Shown in pieces: positions 1 through 11,476 of a stretch of 64,000 nucleotides of DNA; the first letter of the stretch is position 1, and every line of letters begins with the position of its first letter. The position numbers and the translations under genes were made by a program. Source of the stretch: Chitinivorax tropicus (lineage in GTDB: Bacteria > Pseudomonadota > Gammaproteobacteria > Burkholderiales > SCOH01); contig NZ_JACHHY010000004.1 of assembly GCF_014202905.1 (NCBI RefSeq), positions 62,001-126,000 of the forward strand, in the 5' to 3' direction. The notes under the pieces were generated by a model. That model made no database searches. It saw nothing but the letters and a program-made list of their open reading frames with translations, and was not told the DNA's origin.

Positions 1-456
1 TTCATTGGCATAGATGCGTGCTGGCAGAGGCGTGGTATTGGAAAATTCCAGTGTGACGTGGCCTTCCCATTCCGGCTCGAATGGCGTTACGTTGACGATG
101 ATACCGCAGCGTGCGTAGGTGGATTTACCCAGGCAAACGGTCAGCACAGAGCGGGGGATGCGAAAATATTCGACCGTCCGGGCCAGTGCGAACGAATTCG
201 GTGGAATGATGCAGGAATTCCCTTTGAATTCGACAAATGAGTTCGGATCGAAATTTTTCGGATCAACGATGGTGCTGTTGATATTGGTGAAGACTTTGAA
301 TTCGTCGGCACAGCGGATGTCGTAGCCATAGCTGGATGTGCCATAGGAAACGATCTTCTGCCCATTCGCCTCACGGATCAGATTGGGCTCGAATGGCTCG
401 ATCATGCCATGCTGTTCAGCCATGCGGCGAATCCATTTGTCTGATTTGATGGACAT
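1..456 (-). CDS. dcd: dCTP deaminase, 3' end outside window
   Basis: Deaminates dCTP to dUTP in pyrimidine deoxynucleotide synthesis, in the cytoplasm. The 152 visible codons run without a stop from an ATG at 456 to base 1. About 40 C-terminal residues are therefore missing compared with the roughly 190-residue family. Family landmarks are visible: the N-terminal [12 protein letters not shown], the SSYGYDIRC strand, the [10 protein letters not shown] segment around residue 110, and the catalytic Glu (about residue 137) in [10 protein letters not shown]. It lies 112 bases downstream of apbC on the same strand. The apbC-dcd order is common in betaproteobacteria, so co-transcription is likely. 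Confidence 0.95.
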   Translation of the reverse strand, partial: MSIKSDKWIRRMAEQHGMIEPFEPNLIREANGQKIVSYGTSSYGYDIRCADEFKVFTNINSTIVDPKNFDPNSFVEFKGNSCIIPPNSFALARTVEYFRIPRSVLTVCLGKSTYARCGIIVNVTPFEPEWEGHVTLEFSNTTPLPARIYANE

Positions 457-568
457 TCTGTGCTCCCAATTCAAAAAAAGTGCGCTAGTCTAACCAAATG
501 ACCGCATTTTGCCTATGCGTGTCTGCAAGAGCGTTTTCTGGGTGTAAGGGCCGTGCAGGCCCTGGCGT

Positions 569-1660
569 TCAGGTGTTCTGGATGACGATTTTGGGGAATT
601 TGGCTGAAAAGTCCTGGGACTTTTCACCGATCTTGACGGCAATGCGACGCGCGATCTGCTTGTAGATCGTCGCCACCTTCCCTTCCGGATCGGCCACCAC
701 GCTGGGTCTGCCGGCATCGGTCGCCAGGCGGATGCTGATATCCAACGGCAATTGGCCCAGTAGCTCGATATGGTAATCCGTGCTCATTCTGGCACCGCCC
801 CCTTCACCGAAGATCGGCTCGGCATGGCCACATTGGGAGCAGATATGCATGCTCATGTTTTCGACAATCCCCAGAATGGGTACGCCCACTTTCTCGAACA
901 TCTTGAGTCCTTTGCGCGCGTCCAACAGGGCGATGTCCTGCGGGGTGGTGACGATGACCGCACCGGTGACCGGGATTTTCTGTGACAAGGTCAATTGAAT
1001 GTCGCCAGTACCTGGGGGCAGATCGATGATCAGATAATCGAGATTGTCCCAGCGGGTTTCGTTCAGCAGCTGAGTCAGCGCTTGGGTCACCATGGGGCCG
1101 CGCCAGACCATGGGTTGCTCCGGGTCGATCAGGTAGCCGATCGACATGGTTTGCACGCCATGATGCTCGATCGGCGTCATGGTTTTGCCGTCGGGGGAGT
1201 CGGGCCGCTGCTGCGCGCACCCCATCATGGTGGGCTGGGAGGGGCCGTAGATGTCGGCGTCGAGCAAGCCGACCCGCGCGCCTTCTGCTGCCAGAGCCAG
1301 GGCCAGATTGACTGCAGTGGTGGATTTGCCGACACCGCCTTTGCCCGAGGCGACAGCAATGATGTTCTTGACGCCGCTCAACAGCGGAATGCCCCGCTGC
1401 ACGCTGTGTGACACGATGGTGGATTGGATCTGGATGTCCAGCTGACCAATGCCCGCCAGATCATTCACGCTGTCGGCAATGAGCGCGGTCAGCGCGGCAT
1501 GCTGGGAGCGGGCAGGGTAGGGCAGGTCGATGCTGATGGTGGTTCTGTCACCTTGGATCTGGATCTGCCTGAGTGATTTTTCAGTGACGAAATCCTTGCC
1601 GGTATTGGGGTCGATCAGTTTGGCAAGGCGGTCGCGGATGGCTTGTTCGAGTGTGCTCAT
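569..1660 (-). CDS. apbC: Iron-sulfur cluster carrier protein ApbC (Mrp/NBP35 P-loop ATPase)
   Basis: Cytoplasmic P-loop ATPase that holds a bridging 4Fe-4S cluster and delivers it to apoproteins. The 363 residues begin with a DUF59/MIP18-like domain (about 5-85). The ATPase core follows, with the deviant Walker A GKGGVGKST at 106-114, the LLDADIYGP motif near 132-140 and DLPPGTGD near 213-220. The cluster-binding pair is C274 and C277 in HICSQCGH. The ATG at 1660 follows a GGAGCC-like Shine-Dalgarno. Length is normal for the family. In many betaproteobacteria metG precedes apbC; here metG is about 39 kb away. Confidence 0.96.
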   Translation of the reverse strand: MSTLEQAIRDRLAKLIDPNTGKDFVTEKSLRQIQIQGDRTTISIDLPYPARSQHAALTALIADSVNDLAGIGQLDIQIQSTIVSHSVQRGIPLLSGVKNIIAVASGKGGVGKSTTAVNLALALAAEGARVGLLDADIYGPSQPTMMGCAQQRPDSPDGKTMTPIEHHGVQTMSIGYLIDPEQPMVWRGPMVTQALTQLLNETRWDNLDYLIIDLPPGTGDIQLTLSQKIPVTGAVIVTTPQDIALLDARKGLKMFEKVGVPILGIVENMSMHICSQCGHAEPIFGEGGGARMSTDYHIELLGQLPLDISIRLATDAGRPSVVADPEGKVATIYKQIARRIAVKIGEKSQDFSAKFPKIVIQNT

Positions 1661-1800
1661 GATGTAAAGGCTCCCCGTGCTGGCGGGGCGGGAAACGGGT
1701 GTCAGAGAAGATGGTCGAGTGTATCAAAGCCGGGGATTTGGACAAGTGATCTGGCGCAATTTTACAAATAGAATCGAATGTCGTCGTCGAGGCGGCTTCA

Positions 1801-3858
1801 TTATGATGGTTGGGCGGCGGGCTCCGGCTGGGGGTGCGATGGCAGCGGCAGGGTGACGCAGAACCTGGCGCCACCCTGGGTTGGCTGTTCATACCAGACC
1901 TGTCCCGACATGGATGTCGTCAACCGCTTCACGATTGACAAGCCTAAACCAGTGGAGTGCTCACCGCCGGTCGGGCGGGCCGAGAGCTTGGCAAAAGAGC
2001 GGAACAACTGCGACATGTCGTCTTCCCGAATCCCTGGCCCTTGGTCTTCCACCTCCAGTTTGGCGACTTCGGCATTGCAGCTCAGCTTGATGGTGATCAC
2101 ACTGCCTGGTGGTGAAAATTTGATGGCGTTGGAAATCAGGTTTTCATCGATCTGGTACACCAGCTCGGCATCGGCCCAGATGTCGGCTTGGGGTGGCAGC
2201 TCGGGTTGCAGCTGGATCTGTTTGCTGGCAGCCCATTCACCGACCTCATCCAGCACGTTGCGCACACTCTCGCACCAATCCACCCGGACAGCATTCACCG
2301 AGAGCTTGCCGGACTCGATGGCGTCTAGATCCAGCAGCTTGGTGATGATGTCCGTCATCCGCACCGCTGATTGGTGCATGTTGCCAAGCATGGCCACTGA
2401 CTTGTTGAGTGGCCAATAGGCGATTTTCTGTCGGAGCAGGTCCGAGGCGGCACGAAGCTGGCTGACTGGGTTCTTCAGATCGTGTGCAGCAATACGCAAC
2501 AATTCGGTTTTCTCATGATTCAACCGATCCAATTCCTGATTGGCCTCCTCCAGTTTCTTGTTGGTCTGCAACAGTGCCTCGGTTCGCTCCTCGACGCGCT
2601 GCTCCAGCATGCGCTCGGTCGAACGCAAGGTGTGCAGGGCCAATTCCTTGGCGGCCTCTCTCTGGTGATGCATCTGCCGGTAGCGATCAGACAGGGCAAT
2701 CGCCAGGAGCAAGGTTTCAATGGGAATGGACAGGTGGGTTGCGTAGAGGCTCAGGAATTCGACATTGACCAGACCTGCAGCACGTAATGCGGTGATCAGT
2801 AGCGCAGAAAGCCAGACGCACTGCGAGAACACCAGAAAACGCGCAATGTGTTGACCTCTCCGCCAGCAGATGATTCCGGCAGCGATGCACAGCACAGCAT
2901 TGGTCAGGGCCAGTAGCGTGTTGATGCGTGACAGCAGCACCTGATCGACTACATTGCCAGCTGCTGCCAGCATCGAGAGCGTGCAGGCGATCACAATGAG
3001 CCATAAGGCAGCGTGGAGGCGATGCGCAATGACTTTGACTTTCAGGAAATACAAGGTGAACAGCCCAAGCCCTGCCATGCCACCAGCGGCAAACAGGTTG
3101 ACCGCGACATGCTGCAGATAAAGCGCATCAGGCCACAGGTATCGAAAGGCCAGACCGCTGTGTGTCAACTGCCATAGGCCGATGCCCACCACCGAGACGA
3201 CATAGAAAAGATAACTGATGTGAATCCGCGATAGATACAGCACCAGATTGTACGCAGCCAAGGCGAACAGAAATCCGAAGTAGAGGCCATAGAACAAATG
3301 GGCGGATTCACTGTTTCTGGCATAACTGGATGGCGCCCATAAAACAGCTGGCACGGTCATGCTGCTGGATGTGTTGACGCGCCAATACAGGGTGATGGGT
3401 TGATTGTTTGGCACGGTGATGGGAAATACATGATCACGCGTTGCCAAAGGCCGCTCGAAAAAGGGCAATCTGTCACCAGACTGTTGGTGCAGATAGGGTT
3501 GGCCTGGGTGTTGGGCGGGGGCGTAGAAGTCGATGTAGTCCAGTGCCGGTAGATCCAAGCTGATCAGCCAATCCGTGGTATCGGTGGCATTGAGTAAAGT
3601 GAGCTTGAACCAGTATGTGGCATGTGTGTAGCCAAACGCCGGACCTGTGTCCGGCATGGGCTTGAACTGTGACTGCAGGGTGGGGCTGCGGATCTGGTCG
3701 AGGGTAAGCTGCCCTTCTTGATCGATCAGATAGGTGATGTCCCGATTCAGTTCATGCATCAGTGTCTGACGGGTGATCCGTACCCCTTCAGCTTGGAGCG
3801 CAGACCCAACCAGACACAGCAAAGACACGATCAATATGTGGCAGAGTAGTTTCAACAC
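1801..3858 (-). CDS. 7TMR-DISM membrane sensor histidine kinase
   Basis: Inner-membrane two-component sensor kinase of about 685 residues. A signal peptide is followed by a periplasmic 7TMR-DISMED2-type domain (about 25-165) and seven predicted membrane helices (about 185-390). A coiled-coil linker rich in E/R/Q comes next (about 395-450), then a HisKA domain with the phospho-acceptor His at about 459 in IAAHDLKNPVSQ. The HATPase domain has N-box ENLISNAIKF, G1 DQGPGI and G2 TGLGLSI. A TTG at 3894 would add 12 residues. The GTG at 3858 is preferred because GGAAG sits just upstream and the product then starts directly with the signal peptide. No response regulator is adjacent, so it looks like an orphan kinase. 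The input signal is unknown. Confidence 0.88.
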   Translation of the reverse strand: MLKLLCHILIVSLLCLVGSALQAEGVRITRQTLMHELNRDITYLIDQEGQLTLDQIRSPTLQSQFKPMPDTGPAFGYTHATYWFKLTLLNATDTTDWLISLDLPALDYIDFYAPAQHPGQPYLHQQSGDRLPFFERPLATRDHVFPITVPNNQPITLYWRVNTSSSMTVPAVLWAPSSYARNSESAHLFYGLYFGFLFALAAYNLVLYLSRIHISYLFYVVSVVGIGLWQLTHSGLAFRYLWPDALYLQHVAVNLFAAGGMAGLGLFTLYFLKVKVIAHRLHAALWLIVIACTLSMLAAAGNVVDQVLLSRINTLLALTNAVLCIAAGIICWRRGQHIARFLVFSQCVWLSALLITALRAAGLVNVEFLSLYATHLSIPIETLLLAIALSDRYRQMHHQREAAKELALHTLRSTERMLEQRVEERTEALLQTNKKLEEANQELDRLNHEKTELLRIAAHDLKNPVSQLRAASDLLRQKIAYWPLNKSVAMLGNMHQSAVRMTDIITKLLDLDAIESGKLSVNAVRVDWCESVRNVLDEVGEWAASKQIQLQPELPPQADIWADAELVYQIDENLISNAIKFSPPGSVITIKLSCNAEVAKLEVEDQGPGIREDDMSQLFRSFAKLSARPTGGEHSTGLGLSIVKRLTTSMSGQVWYEQPTQGGARFCVTLPLPSHPQPEPAAQPS

Positions 3859-4247
3859 TTGGCTTCCAGCAGGGTGGATGGATGAGCATGTCAAACATTC
3901 GTATGGTTGTATTTGCTTCTACCGGCTTACTTGGCCGCAGGTTCAACGGACAATTACGCGAATACTCAAAGGAATGCGGTGTTTTACAGCAAAAACATGC
4001 AACTGACCTGCCAAATTGGGGTAAAACCGAATATCTGATGCAGTTGGCAGCCTGATACGCAGATTTGAGGCTGATCATGCTCGAAAATCCGCATGGCGGG
4101 CGGTTCTGGCGTCACATCAACCACACCAAGCTGCTTCAATAGCGAGTTTACTTTATCTTGATGACGTATTGAATGGAAAAAGTGTATTCCGCTTTGGAAT
4201 GATTATGCAATTTAATTTCAATGGATTCGGAAGGGGTAAACTGATGG
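3859..4247. other. Intergenic stretch between sensor kinase and dapE
   Basis: About 390 bases without a supported gene. Short open frames here show no family features, and base composition is more AT-rich around 4140-4230. The promoter of the leftward sensor kinase must lie at the left side. No convincing promoter or repeat was recognised. Confidence 0.5.
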
Positions 4248-4279
4248 GGGATAAACCCTCTCCAGCGAGGGTCTATCCC
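4248..4279 (-). terminator. Hairpin downstream of dapE
   Basis: A 13-pair stem (one G-T pair) with a six-base loop. The arms are GGGATAAACCCTC and GAGGGTCTATCCC, starting 8 bases past the dapE stop. It lacks a T-run on the minus strand, so it is either a weak terminator or a 3'-end stabilising hairpin. Confidence 0.55.
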
Positions 4280-4287
4280 GGTGAGGA

Positions 4288-5765
<1,478 letters not shown>

Positions 5766-5777
5766 GCCTGTGTATCA

Positions 5778-6944
5778 TCAATGCGGTGTGTCGATCAGAT
5801 CGATATTGAAACTGACCTGTGGTTGGTCGGACCCATCCTTGTTGTCTTTTTTCGATGAATCGCCTTTTGCGCTACCTTCATCCACCACCTCGCCGTGGCT
5901 GACCAGCCAGTGCAGGTTGGTTGGTGAATCGGCATGTAGCATGGCCTCGTCGAGCGTGATCTTGCCCTCTTTGTACAAACGGTACAATGCCTGCTCAAAG
6001 GTCTGGGAGCCCTGGTGTAACGAATTTTCCATGGCCTCTTTGATCTCGTTGACCTCGCCATTGCGGATCAATTCTGCGACGCGGTTCGAATTTAACAACA
6101 CCTCGACCGCTGGGAGCAACTTGCCGTCGATGCCACGGACCAGGCGTTGTGAGATTACAGCGCGCAGTGATGTCGATAAATCCAGCAACAACCCGGGCCG
6201 CGCATCTTCTGGGAAGAAGTTGATGATGCGGTTCATCGTGTGGTAGCTGTTGTTTGCATGCAGCGTCGATAGGCACAAATGGCCAGACTGCGCGTAGGTC
6301 AACGCCTGCGAGAGCGTTTCCTTGTCACGGATCTCCCCGATCATCAACACGTCCGGCGCTTCGCGCATTGCATTCTTGAGCGCATCTGCATAGGTTTTGG
6401 TGTCGATGCCGACTTCACGCTGGTTGACGATCGACTTTTTGTGCCGGTGCTGGAATTCGATAGGGTCTTCAACTGTCAGGATGTGCCCAGGCGAGGTTTC
6501 GTTCCGATAATTCAACATGGCGGCGAGCGTGGATGACTTACCGGAGCCCGTAGCCCCCACCATCAGGATCAGCCCGCGCTTGAGCATGCACAGATCACCC
6601 AACACATCCGGTACGCCCAGCTCACCCAGCTTGGGCGGGCTGGCCTTGATGTAACGGATGACGATGGCACAGGCGCCGCGTTGCCGGAAGATATTGACCC
6701 GGAAGCTGCCGACATCAGGGATGGGGATGCCAAAGTTCATCTCCCACTCTGCCTCGAAGCGAGCGATCTTCTCCGCATTCATGATGCTGTAAGCGCACTG
6801 TTTCACCTGCTCGGCGCTCAGCACCTGTTGATTCACCGGCACGATCACGCCCTGGATCTTGATCTGAATTGGCGCCCCTGCAGTAAAAAACAGATCAGAT
6901 GCGTGTTTTTCGGCCATTAATTTGAATAACGGGGTGAGATCCAT
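5778..6944 (-). CDS. pilU: Type IV pilus retraction ATPase PilU
   Basis: Hexameric cytoplasmic ATPase that assists PilT in retracting type IV pili for twitching motility. The 388 residues carry Walker A GATGSGKSST (130-139), the Asp box VEDPIEF near 158, Walker B MIGEIRD near 201 and the His box GHLCLSTLHAN near 221. The N-terminal MDLTPLFKLMAEKHASDLFF and the long C-terminal tail (total above 380 residues) favour PilU over PilT, which is about 345. A GTG/TTG-type start at 7007 would add 21 residues unlike the family, so the ATG at 6944 is used. No pilT lies beside it here. Confidence 0.93.
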   Translation of the reverse strand: MDLTPLFKLMAEKHASDLFFTAGAPIQIKIQGVIVPVNQQVLSAEQVKQCAYSIMNAEKIARFEAEWEMNFGIPIPDVGSFRVNIFRQRGACAIVIRYIKASPPKLGELGVPDVLGDLCMLKRGLILMVGATGSGKSSTLAAMLNYRNETSPGHILTVEDPIEFQHRHKKSIVNQREVGIDTKTYADALKNAMREAPDVLMIGEIRDKETLSQALTYAQSGHLCLSTLHANNSYHTMNRIINFFPEDARPGLLLDLSTSLRAVISQRLVRGIDGKLLPAVEVLLNSNRVAELIRNGEVNEIKEAMENSLHQGSQTFEQALYRLYKEGKITLDEAMLHADSPTNLHWLVSHGEVVDEGSAKGDSSKKDNKDGSDQPQVSFNIDLIDTPH

Positions 6945-7298
6945 AAGAACATGTCCTGCTGTGTTGGTGGGTATGCTTATGGCGTATGGACTCCACAAGC
7001 GGCACATCCTGTTTGTTGGTCTTGGGCCTGCAGATACTGCCTGCCTCTCTCTGTCGCCAGCCAGCCCGGCATGGTGGCTCGACTGGGCGAAAGCGCGACT
7101 TTATAACAAAAGCATAATGTTTTCGAGTCCCGTCAATTCAGTCCATGGCATTTTTTATATGCCTTGGTCATGTTGCGCTGGGCAGTGGATTGAAGGCCTG
7201 CTTGGTGTATCCAGCCAATTCATATTGCCATATCGGCACAGGGAAATGTCTGGCACGTAAATCGAGTGTAGCACAGCAAATCTGCGCTCGCGGGGCGC
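6945..7298. other. Intergenic stretch upstream of pilU
   Basis: About 350 bases holding the leftward pilU promoter region on the left side and the end of fadD transcription on the right. Small open frames here have no recognisable product. Nothing else was seen. Confidence 0.5.
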
Positions 7299-7322
7299 AA
7301 AAAAGCCCGCTCAAGAGCGGGC
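7299..7322 (-). terminator. Rho-independent terminator of fadD
   Basis: GCCCGCT/AGCGGGC stem with a four-base loop. On the minus strand it is followed by six T residues. It lies about 40 bases past the fadD stop. Confidence 0.9.
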
Positions 7323-7363
7323 TTGCCAGCATGGATGACAAGGCTGACGCAGCCTGATTCGAC

Positions 7364-9046
7364 TCAAGCAGGCTGTTTCTTCATCTCCTCATCCCGCAAT
7401 GCGCGGCGTAGAATCTTGCCTACATTGGTCTTGGGGAGTTCAGTGCGGAATTCCACATGGCGGGGCACTTTGTAACCAGTCAAGTTCTTCTTACAGTGCT
7501 CGATGATGTCTTTTTCGGTCAGAGCCTGATCTTTCTTGACCACGAATACCTTGACCGCCTCACCTGACTTCTCGTCTGGTACGCCGATGCAGGCCACCTC
7601 CATCACACCAGTCAGGGATGCGATGACCTCTTCGATTTCATTTGGGTAGACGTTGAAACCAGACACCAACACCATGTCCTTTTTGCGATCCACCAGCTTC
7701 AAGAAGCCCTGGTCGCTCATGACCGCCATGTCGCCTGTTGCAAGCCAACCATCGCCCTTCAGCACCTTGGCGGATTCCTCCGGACGGTTCCAGTAGCCTT
7801 TCATGACCTGAGGGCCGCGCACCCATAACTCACCGGATTCGCCAATGGCAACCTCTTGGCCATTCTCATCGCGGACAGAGCATTCGGTCGATGACAGCGG
7901 CAGCCCGATGCTGCCGGTGAATTCGGTGTTGCTCAATGGGTTGATGCAAGCAGCAGGCGAGGTTTCGGTCAAGCCATAGGCTTCGATCAGCGGCACCCCG
8001 GTGGTCTGCCGCCAGCGCTCCGCCACGGCCTTCTGGGTTGCCATGCCCCCGCCTAGTACCAGCTTCCAGGTCTTGAAATTGAGCTTGGCAAAGTCAGGGT
8101 TGTTGAGCAGTGCATTGAATAGCGTATTCAAGCCGGTCATCGCTGTGACCGGATACTTGGCCAGCTCTTTCACAAAGCCTGGGATATCTCGTGGATTGGT
8201 GATGAGGATGGTATGCCCGCCTACCTTGGTGAATACCATGCAATTCGCGGTCAGCGCAAAGATGTGATAGAGCGGTAATGGCGCAACCACCACCTCCGCG
8301 CCGTCCACCAGCGAGGGCTTGATCCAGGCATGGGCCTGCTGCATATTCGCGATGATATTGCGATGCGTCAGCATAGCGCCTTTGGATACCCCTGTCGTGC
8401 CGCCCGTGTATTGCAGGAATGCAAGATCATCATGGGTGACCCCTGCTGCATTCAGCGGCTGACGGGCACCCTGGGCCAGCGCAGCATTGAAGCCGATTGA
8501 GCCGGGAAGCATGAAATCCGGCACCATCTTCTTCACGTGCTTCACGACGAAATTCACGAGCAGTGACTTTGGAAAACCAAGCAGATCGCCAATGCGCGTG
8601 GTGATGACCTGCTTGATGGCAGTGCGTTTGATTACCTGCTGCAGCACATTGGCAAAATTTTCAATGATGACGATGGTTTCCGCGCCAGAGTCATTGAGCT
8701 GGTGCTCCAGCTCTCGCGGGGTATACAGCGGGTTGACATTGACAACGGTCATGCCGGCTCGTAGCGCACCGAACACAACGATCGGATATTGCAACAAATT
8801 TGGCATCATGACCGCGACGCGAGAGCCTTTCGCCAGACCCAATGTATTTTGCAGGTAGGATCCAAACTGTTGTGTGAGTTGATCAATCTCGCGGTAAGTG
8901 AGTGTCTTGCCCATGCATGAAAAAGCAGGTCGATTGGCAAACCGCTCTGCGCTCTTTTCGAACACTTCCCCGACATTCTTGAACTCGTTCAGATCGATTT
9001 CTGCCGGAACGCCGGTTTGGTAGTGTTTCAACCAGATTTTTTCCAT
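7364..9046 (-). CDS. fadD: Long-chain fatty acid--CoA ligase
   Basis: Adenylate-forming enzyme that activates long-chain fatty acids to acyl-CoA for beta-oxidation and lipid synthesis, at the inner face of the membrane. 560 residues, as in E. coli FadD (561). Motifs: the AMP/ATP P-loop YTGGTTGVSKGAML near 215, IEAYGLTETSP near 355, WLATGDMAVM near 430, and the C-terminal lysine motif PKTNVGKILRRALRDEE. The ATG at 9046 follows a GGGAGAGTAAGGC leader. It is a single-gene unit ended by its own terminator, divergent from rimP. Confidence 0.93.
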   Translation of the reverse strand: MEKIWLKHYQTGVPAEIDLNEFKNVGEVFEKSAERFANRPAFSCMGKTLTYREIDQLTQQFGSYLQNTLGLAKGSRVAVMMPNLLQYPIVVFGALRAGMTVVNVNPLYTPRELEHQLNDSGAETIVIIENFANVLQQVIKRTAIKQVITTRIGDLLGFPKSLLVNFVVKHVKKMVPDFMLPGSIGFNAALAQGARQPLNAAGVTHDDLAFLQYTGGTTGVSKGAMLTHRNIIANMQQAHAWIKPSLVDGAEVVVAPLPLYHIFALTANCMVFTKVGGHTILITNPRDIPGFVKELAKYPVTAMTGLNTLFNALLNNPDFAKLNFKTWKLVLGGGMATQKAVAERWRQTTGVPLIEAYGLTETSPAACINPLSNTEFTGSIGLPLSSTECSVRDENGQEVAIGESGELWVRGPQVMKGYWNRPEESAKVLKGDGWLATGDMAVMSDQGFLKLVDRKKDMVLVSGFNVYPNEIEEVIASLTGVMEVACIGVPDEKSGEAVKVFVVKKDQALTEKDIIEHCKKNLTGYKVPRHVEFRTELPKTNVGKILRRALRDEEMKKQPA

Positions 9047-9346
9047 GCCTTACTCTCCCAATTGGTGTGCTACAGATATGTATAGTTGAGCTGAAAACCG
9101 GCCAGATCTGCTGAATAGGGTGCTATCGTATAAGTATCTGATCCCGATATTGAAAAAGGGGTCGGGAAAGTACCTATATGCAAAATTCAATATTGCGGTT
9201 CGCCGTAACTGTAACGGATTTGCCGAGCCGGTGCAAAGCGGATTGCAGCCATTCACACGTCAGGTGGAAGCATGCTATAGGCTGTCGACCGGAAGGGGCG
9301 ATGAATGGCGGTGGAGTGAATAATTGCGCGGATTGTGACGGAGGCT
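9047..9346. other. Divergent intergenic region fadD/rimP
   Basis: About 300 bases between two divergent transcription units. It must contain the fadD promoter on the minus strand, which I could not place with confidence. No FadR- or PsrA-like operator stood out. Confidence 0.45.
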
Positions 9347-9375
9347 TTGTCTAGACTGTAGTTTTCTGGTAAACT
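9347..9375 (+). promoter_or_regulatory. Sigma-70-type promoter of the rimP-nusA-infB operon
   Basis: -35 TTGTCT at 9347-9352, a 17-base spacer, and -10 TAAACT at 9370-9375. It lies about 60 bases upstream of the rimP ATG and just ahead of the leader hairpin. Confidence 0.8.
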
Positions 9376-9393
9376 CTTCATGATTTTCTAGAG

Positions 9394-9415
9394 ATGGGCG
9401 TTACGCCCATTTTTT
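9394..9415 (+). terminator. Terminator-like hairpin in the rimP leader
   Basis: Perfect seven-pair stem ATGGGCG/CGCCCAT with a three-base loop (9394-9410), followed directly by a T-run (to 9415). It sits between the promoter -10 box and the rimP start, inside the predicted leader RNA. It therefore looks like a premature terminator that could attenuate the operon. Premature terminators ahead of rimP have been reported for other proteobacteria. Confidence 0.75.
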
Positions 9416-9434
9416 ATTTCTCAGGACGGAATAT

Positions 9435-9860
9435 ATGGATTTGCGACACCTGCTCGATACCACGCTTGCTGGTTTGGGTTATGAGATGGTTGACCTGGAG
9501 CTGGGGCGCGGCGGCATGATTCGCGTATTCATGGACTCGCCAAACGGTATCACCGTAGACGATTGCGTCAAAGTCAGCAACCACCTGACACGGATGTTCA
9601 TGGTGGAGAACATTGATTTCGAGCGGCTTGAAATCTCGTCCCCGGGTTTGGATCGGGTATTGAACAAGGAATCAGACTTCACCCGGTTTGCCGGTCAGAA
9701 AGTCAAGGTGAAAGTCAGAGTGCCGATCGATCGACGCAAGATGTTCGCCGGAACCCTATTGGGATTGGAAGCGGGCCGGATCAGGCTTGACATGGACGGC
9801 ACAGCGATTGAGATCGACATGACCAATGTGGATCGCGTCCGCCTTGATCCGCAGTTCTGA
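9435..9860 (+). CDS. rimP: Ribosome maturation factor RimP
   Basis: Cytoplasmic factor needed for maturation of the 30S subunit. 141 residues, near the usual 140-150. It contains the conserved [13 protein letters not shown] segment, [17 protein letters not shown] and the core [10 protein letters not shown] near residue 75. A good Shine-Dalgarno AGGA lies 8 bases before the ATG. First gene of the rimP-nusA-infB-rbfA-truB operon. Confidence 0.95.
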   Translation: MDLRHLLDTTLAGLGYEMVDLELGRGGMIRVFMDSPNGITVDDCVKVSNHLTRMFMVENIDFERLEISSPGLDRVLNKESDFTRFAGQKVKVKVRVPIDRRKMFAGTLLGLEAGRIRLDMDGTAIEIDMTNVDRVRLDPQF

Positions 9861-9949
9861 AGAAATTGCACGGTTTGTAAACGAAACGCTTAAATAAGAT
9901 CGGTAGGCCCAAGGCCTGCCTCAAGGTAATGAAGCCGGAGGTGTGATAA

Positions 9950-11428
9950 ATGAGTCGCGAAATGTTGTCGCTGGTGGATGTGCTGGCGCGCGAGAAAAAC
10001 GTCGACAAGGAAATTGTGTTTGGCGCATTGGAGCTTGCGCTGGCGTCTGCGACAAAAAAGCGTTTTCCTGACGAGGATGTGGATGTTCGTGTCTCGATTG
10101 ATCGCAGTACCGGTGCATATGAGTCCTTCCGCCGCTGGCATATCGTTGCTGATCAGGATTGGTTGTCCGAGGGGCGTGAGATTGGTTTGACGGAAGCGCG
10201 CAAGCAGAAGAATACATTCGAAGTGGGCGACGTGATAGAGGAGCCCCTGGAAGCGATCGAATTTGGTCGTATCGGCGCGCAAACAGCAAAGCAGGTGATC
10301 CTGCAGCGCATTCGCGATGCTGAACGTGAGCAGCTGCTGAATGACTTCCTGCAGCGGCGTGAGCACCTGGTCAATGGCGTCATCAAGCGGATCGAACGCG
10401 GTAACGCCATTATCGAGTGCGGTAAATTGGAGGCACTGTTGCCGCGTGAGCACATGGTGCCGAAAGAAAACCTCCGTGTTGGTGATCGCGCACGTGCGTT
10501 CCTGCTCAGGATCGATCGAGGCGGTCGTGGCCCACAGCTGATCCTGTCTCGCACAGCAAAAGAGTTCCTGATCAAGTTGTTTGAGCTGGAAGTGCCTGAG
10601 ATCGAAGAGCGTTTGATCGAGATCAAGGCTGCAGCACGCGATCCTGGTCTGCGTGCCAAAATCGCGGTGAAATCGAACGATCCGCGCATTGATCCCCAAG
10701 GCACGTGTATCGGGATGCGCGGTTCACGCGTTCAAGCCGTGACCAATGAATTGGCCGGTGAGCGCGTCGATATCGTGTTGTGGTCGAACGACCCGGCACA
10801 GTTTGTCATTAACGCACTATCCCCAGCTGAAGTCAGCAGCATCGTGATCGATGAAGACACCCATAGCATGGATGTGGTGGTGGATGAAGACCAACTGGCG
10901 CAGGCAATTGGCCGCGGTGGTCAAAACGTTCGTTTGGCCTCGGAGCTGACAGGCTGGACAATCAACATCATGACCGTGGACGAAGCGGAGAAAAAGCACG
11001 AGGCCGAATACGAGCAGATCCGCAATCTATTCATGCGGACATTGGATGTGGATGAGGAGGTCGCGACGGTGCTGGTGCAAGAGGGGTTTTCGACCCTTGA
11101 GGAAGTCGCCTATGTCCCATTGGCTGAGATGCTTGAAATCCAAGGGTTTGATGAGAATCTGGTCAATGAGCTCCGCAGCCGCGCACGTAATTCCTTGTTG
11201 ACGCAGGCGATTGCCAGCGAGGAGAAGAAGGAAAACGAGGCTGGTAGCCTCATGAGCATCGAAGGTATGGACGCCGACACCTCGCATGTGCTGGTCGAAA
11301 AGGGCGTGGCGACACGTGACGATCTGGCAGATCTGGCAGTCGACGATCTGGTCGAGATGACCGGTATGACGCCGGAGCGTGCCAAGGCGCTGATTCTGTC
11401 AGCCCGCGCACACTGGTTCGCTGAGTAA
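9950..11428 (+). CDS. nusA: Transcription termination/antitermination protein NusA
   Basis: RNA polymerase-binding factor controlling pausing, termination and rRNA antitermination. 492 residues, close to E. coli NusA (495). The NusA N-terminal domain is followed by an S1 domain (about 135-200), then two KH domains with [19 protein letters not shown] and [13 protein letters not shown]. Two C-terminal acidic repeats resemble the E. coli AR domains (about 365-490, ending [18 protein letters not shown]). The GGAGG Shine-Dalgarno before the ATG at 9950 supports the start. Confidence 0.97.
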   Translation: MSREMLSLVDVLAREKNVDKEIVFGALELALASATKKRFPDEDVDVRVSIDRSTGAYESFRRWHIVADQDWLSEGREIGLTEARKQKNTFEVGDVIEEPLEAIEFGRIGAQTAKQVILQRIRDAEREQLLNDFLQRREHLVNGVIKRIERGNAIIECGKLEALLPREHMVPKENLRVGDRARAFLLRIDRGGRGPQLILSRTAKEFLIKLFELEVPEIEERLIEIKAAARDPGLRAKIAVKSNDPRIDPQGTCIGMRGSRVQAVTNELAGERVDIVLWSNDPAQFVINALSPAEVSSIVIDEDTHSMDVVVDEDQLAQAIGRGGQNVRLASELTGWTINIMTVDEAEKKHEAEYEQIRNLFMRTLDVDEEVATVLVQEGFSTLEEVAYVPLAEMLEIQGFDENLVNELRSRARNSLLTQAIASEEKKENEAGSLMSIEGMDADTSHVLVEKGVATRDDLADLAVDDLVEMTGMTPERAKALILSARAHWFAE

Positions 11429-11476
11429 TCAAGCACCTGAATCACGATCAGGCATGCAATAAATTTAGGAGTCGTA

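Noticed and set aside
5778-6944. PilT instead of PilU
   Set aside because: N-terminus, length of 388 residues and C-terminal tail fit PilU; PilT is about 345 residues.
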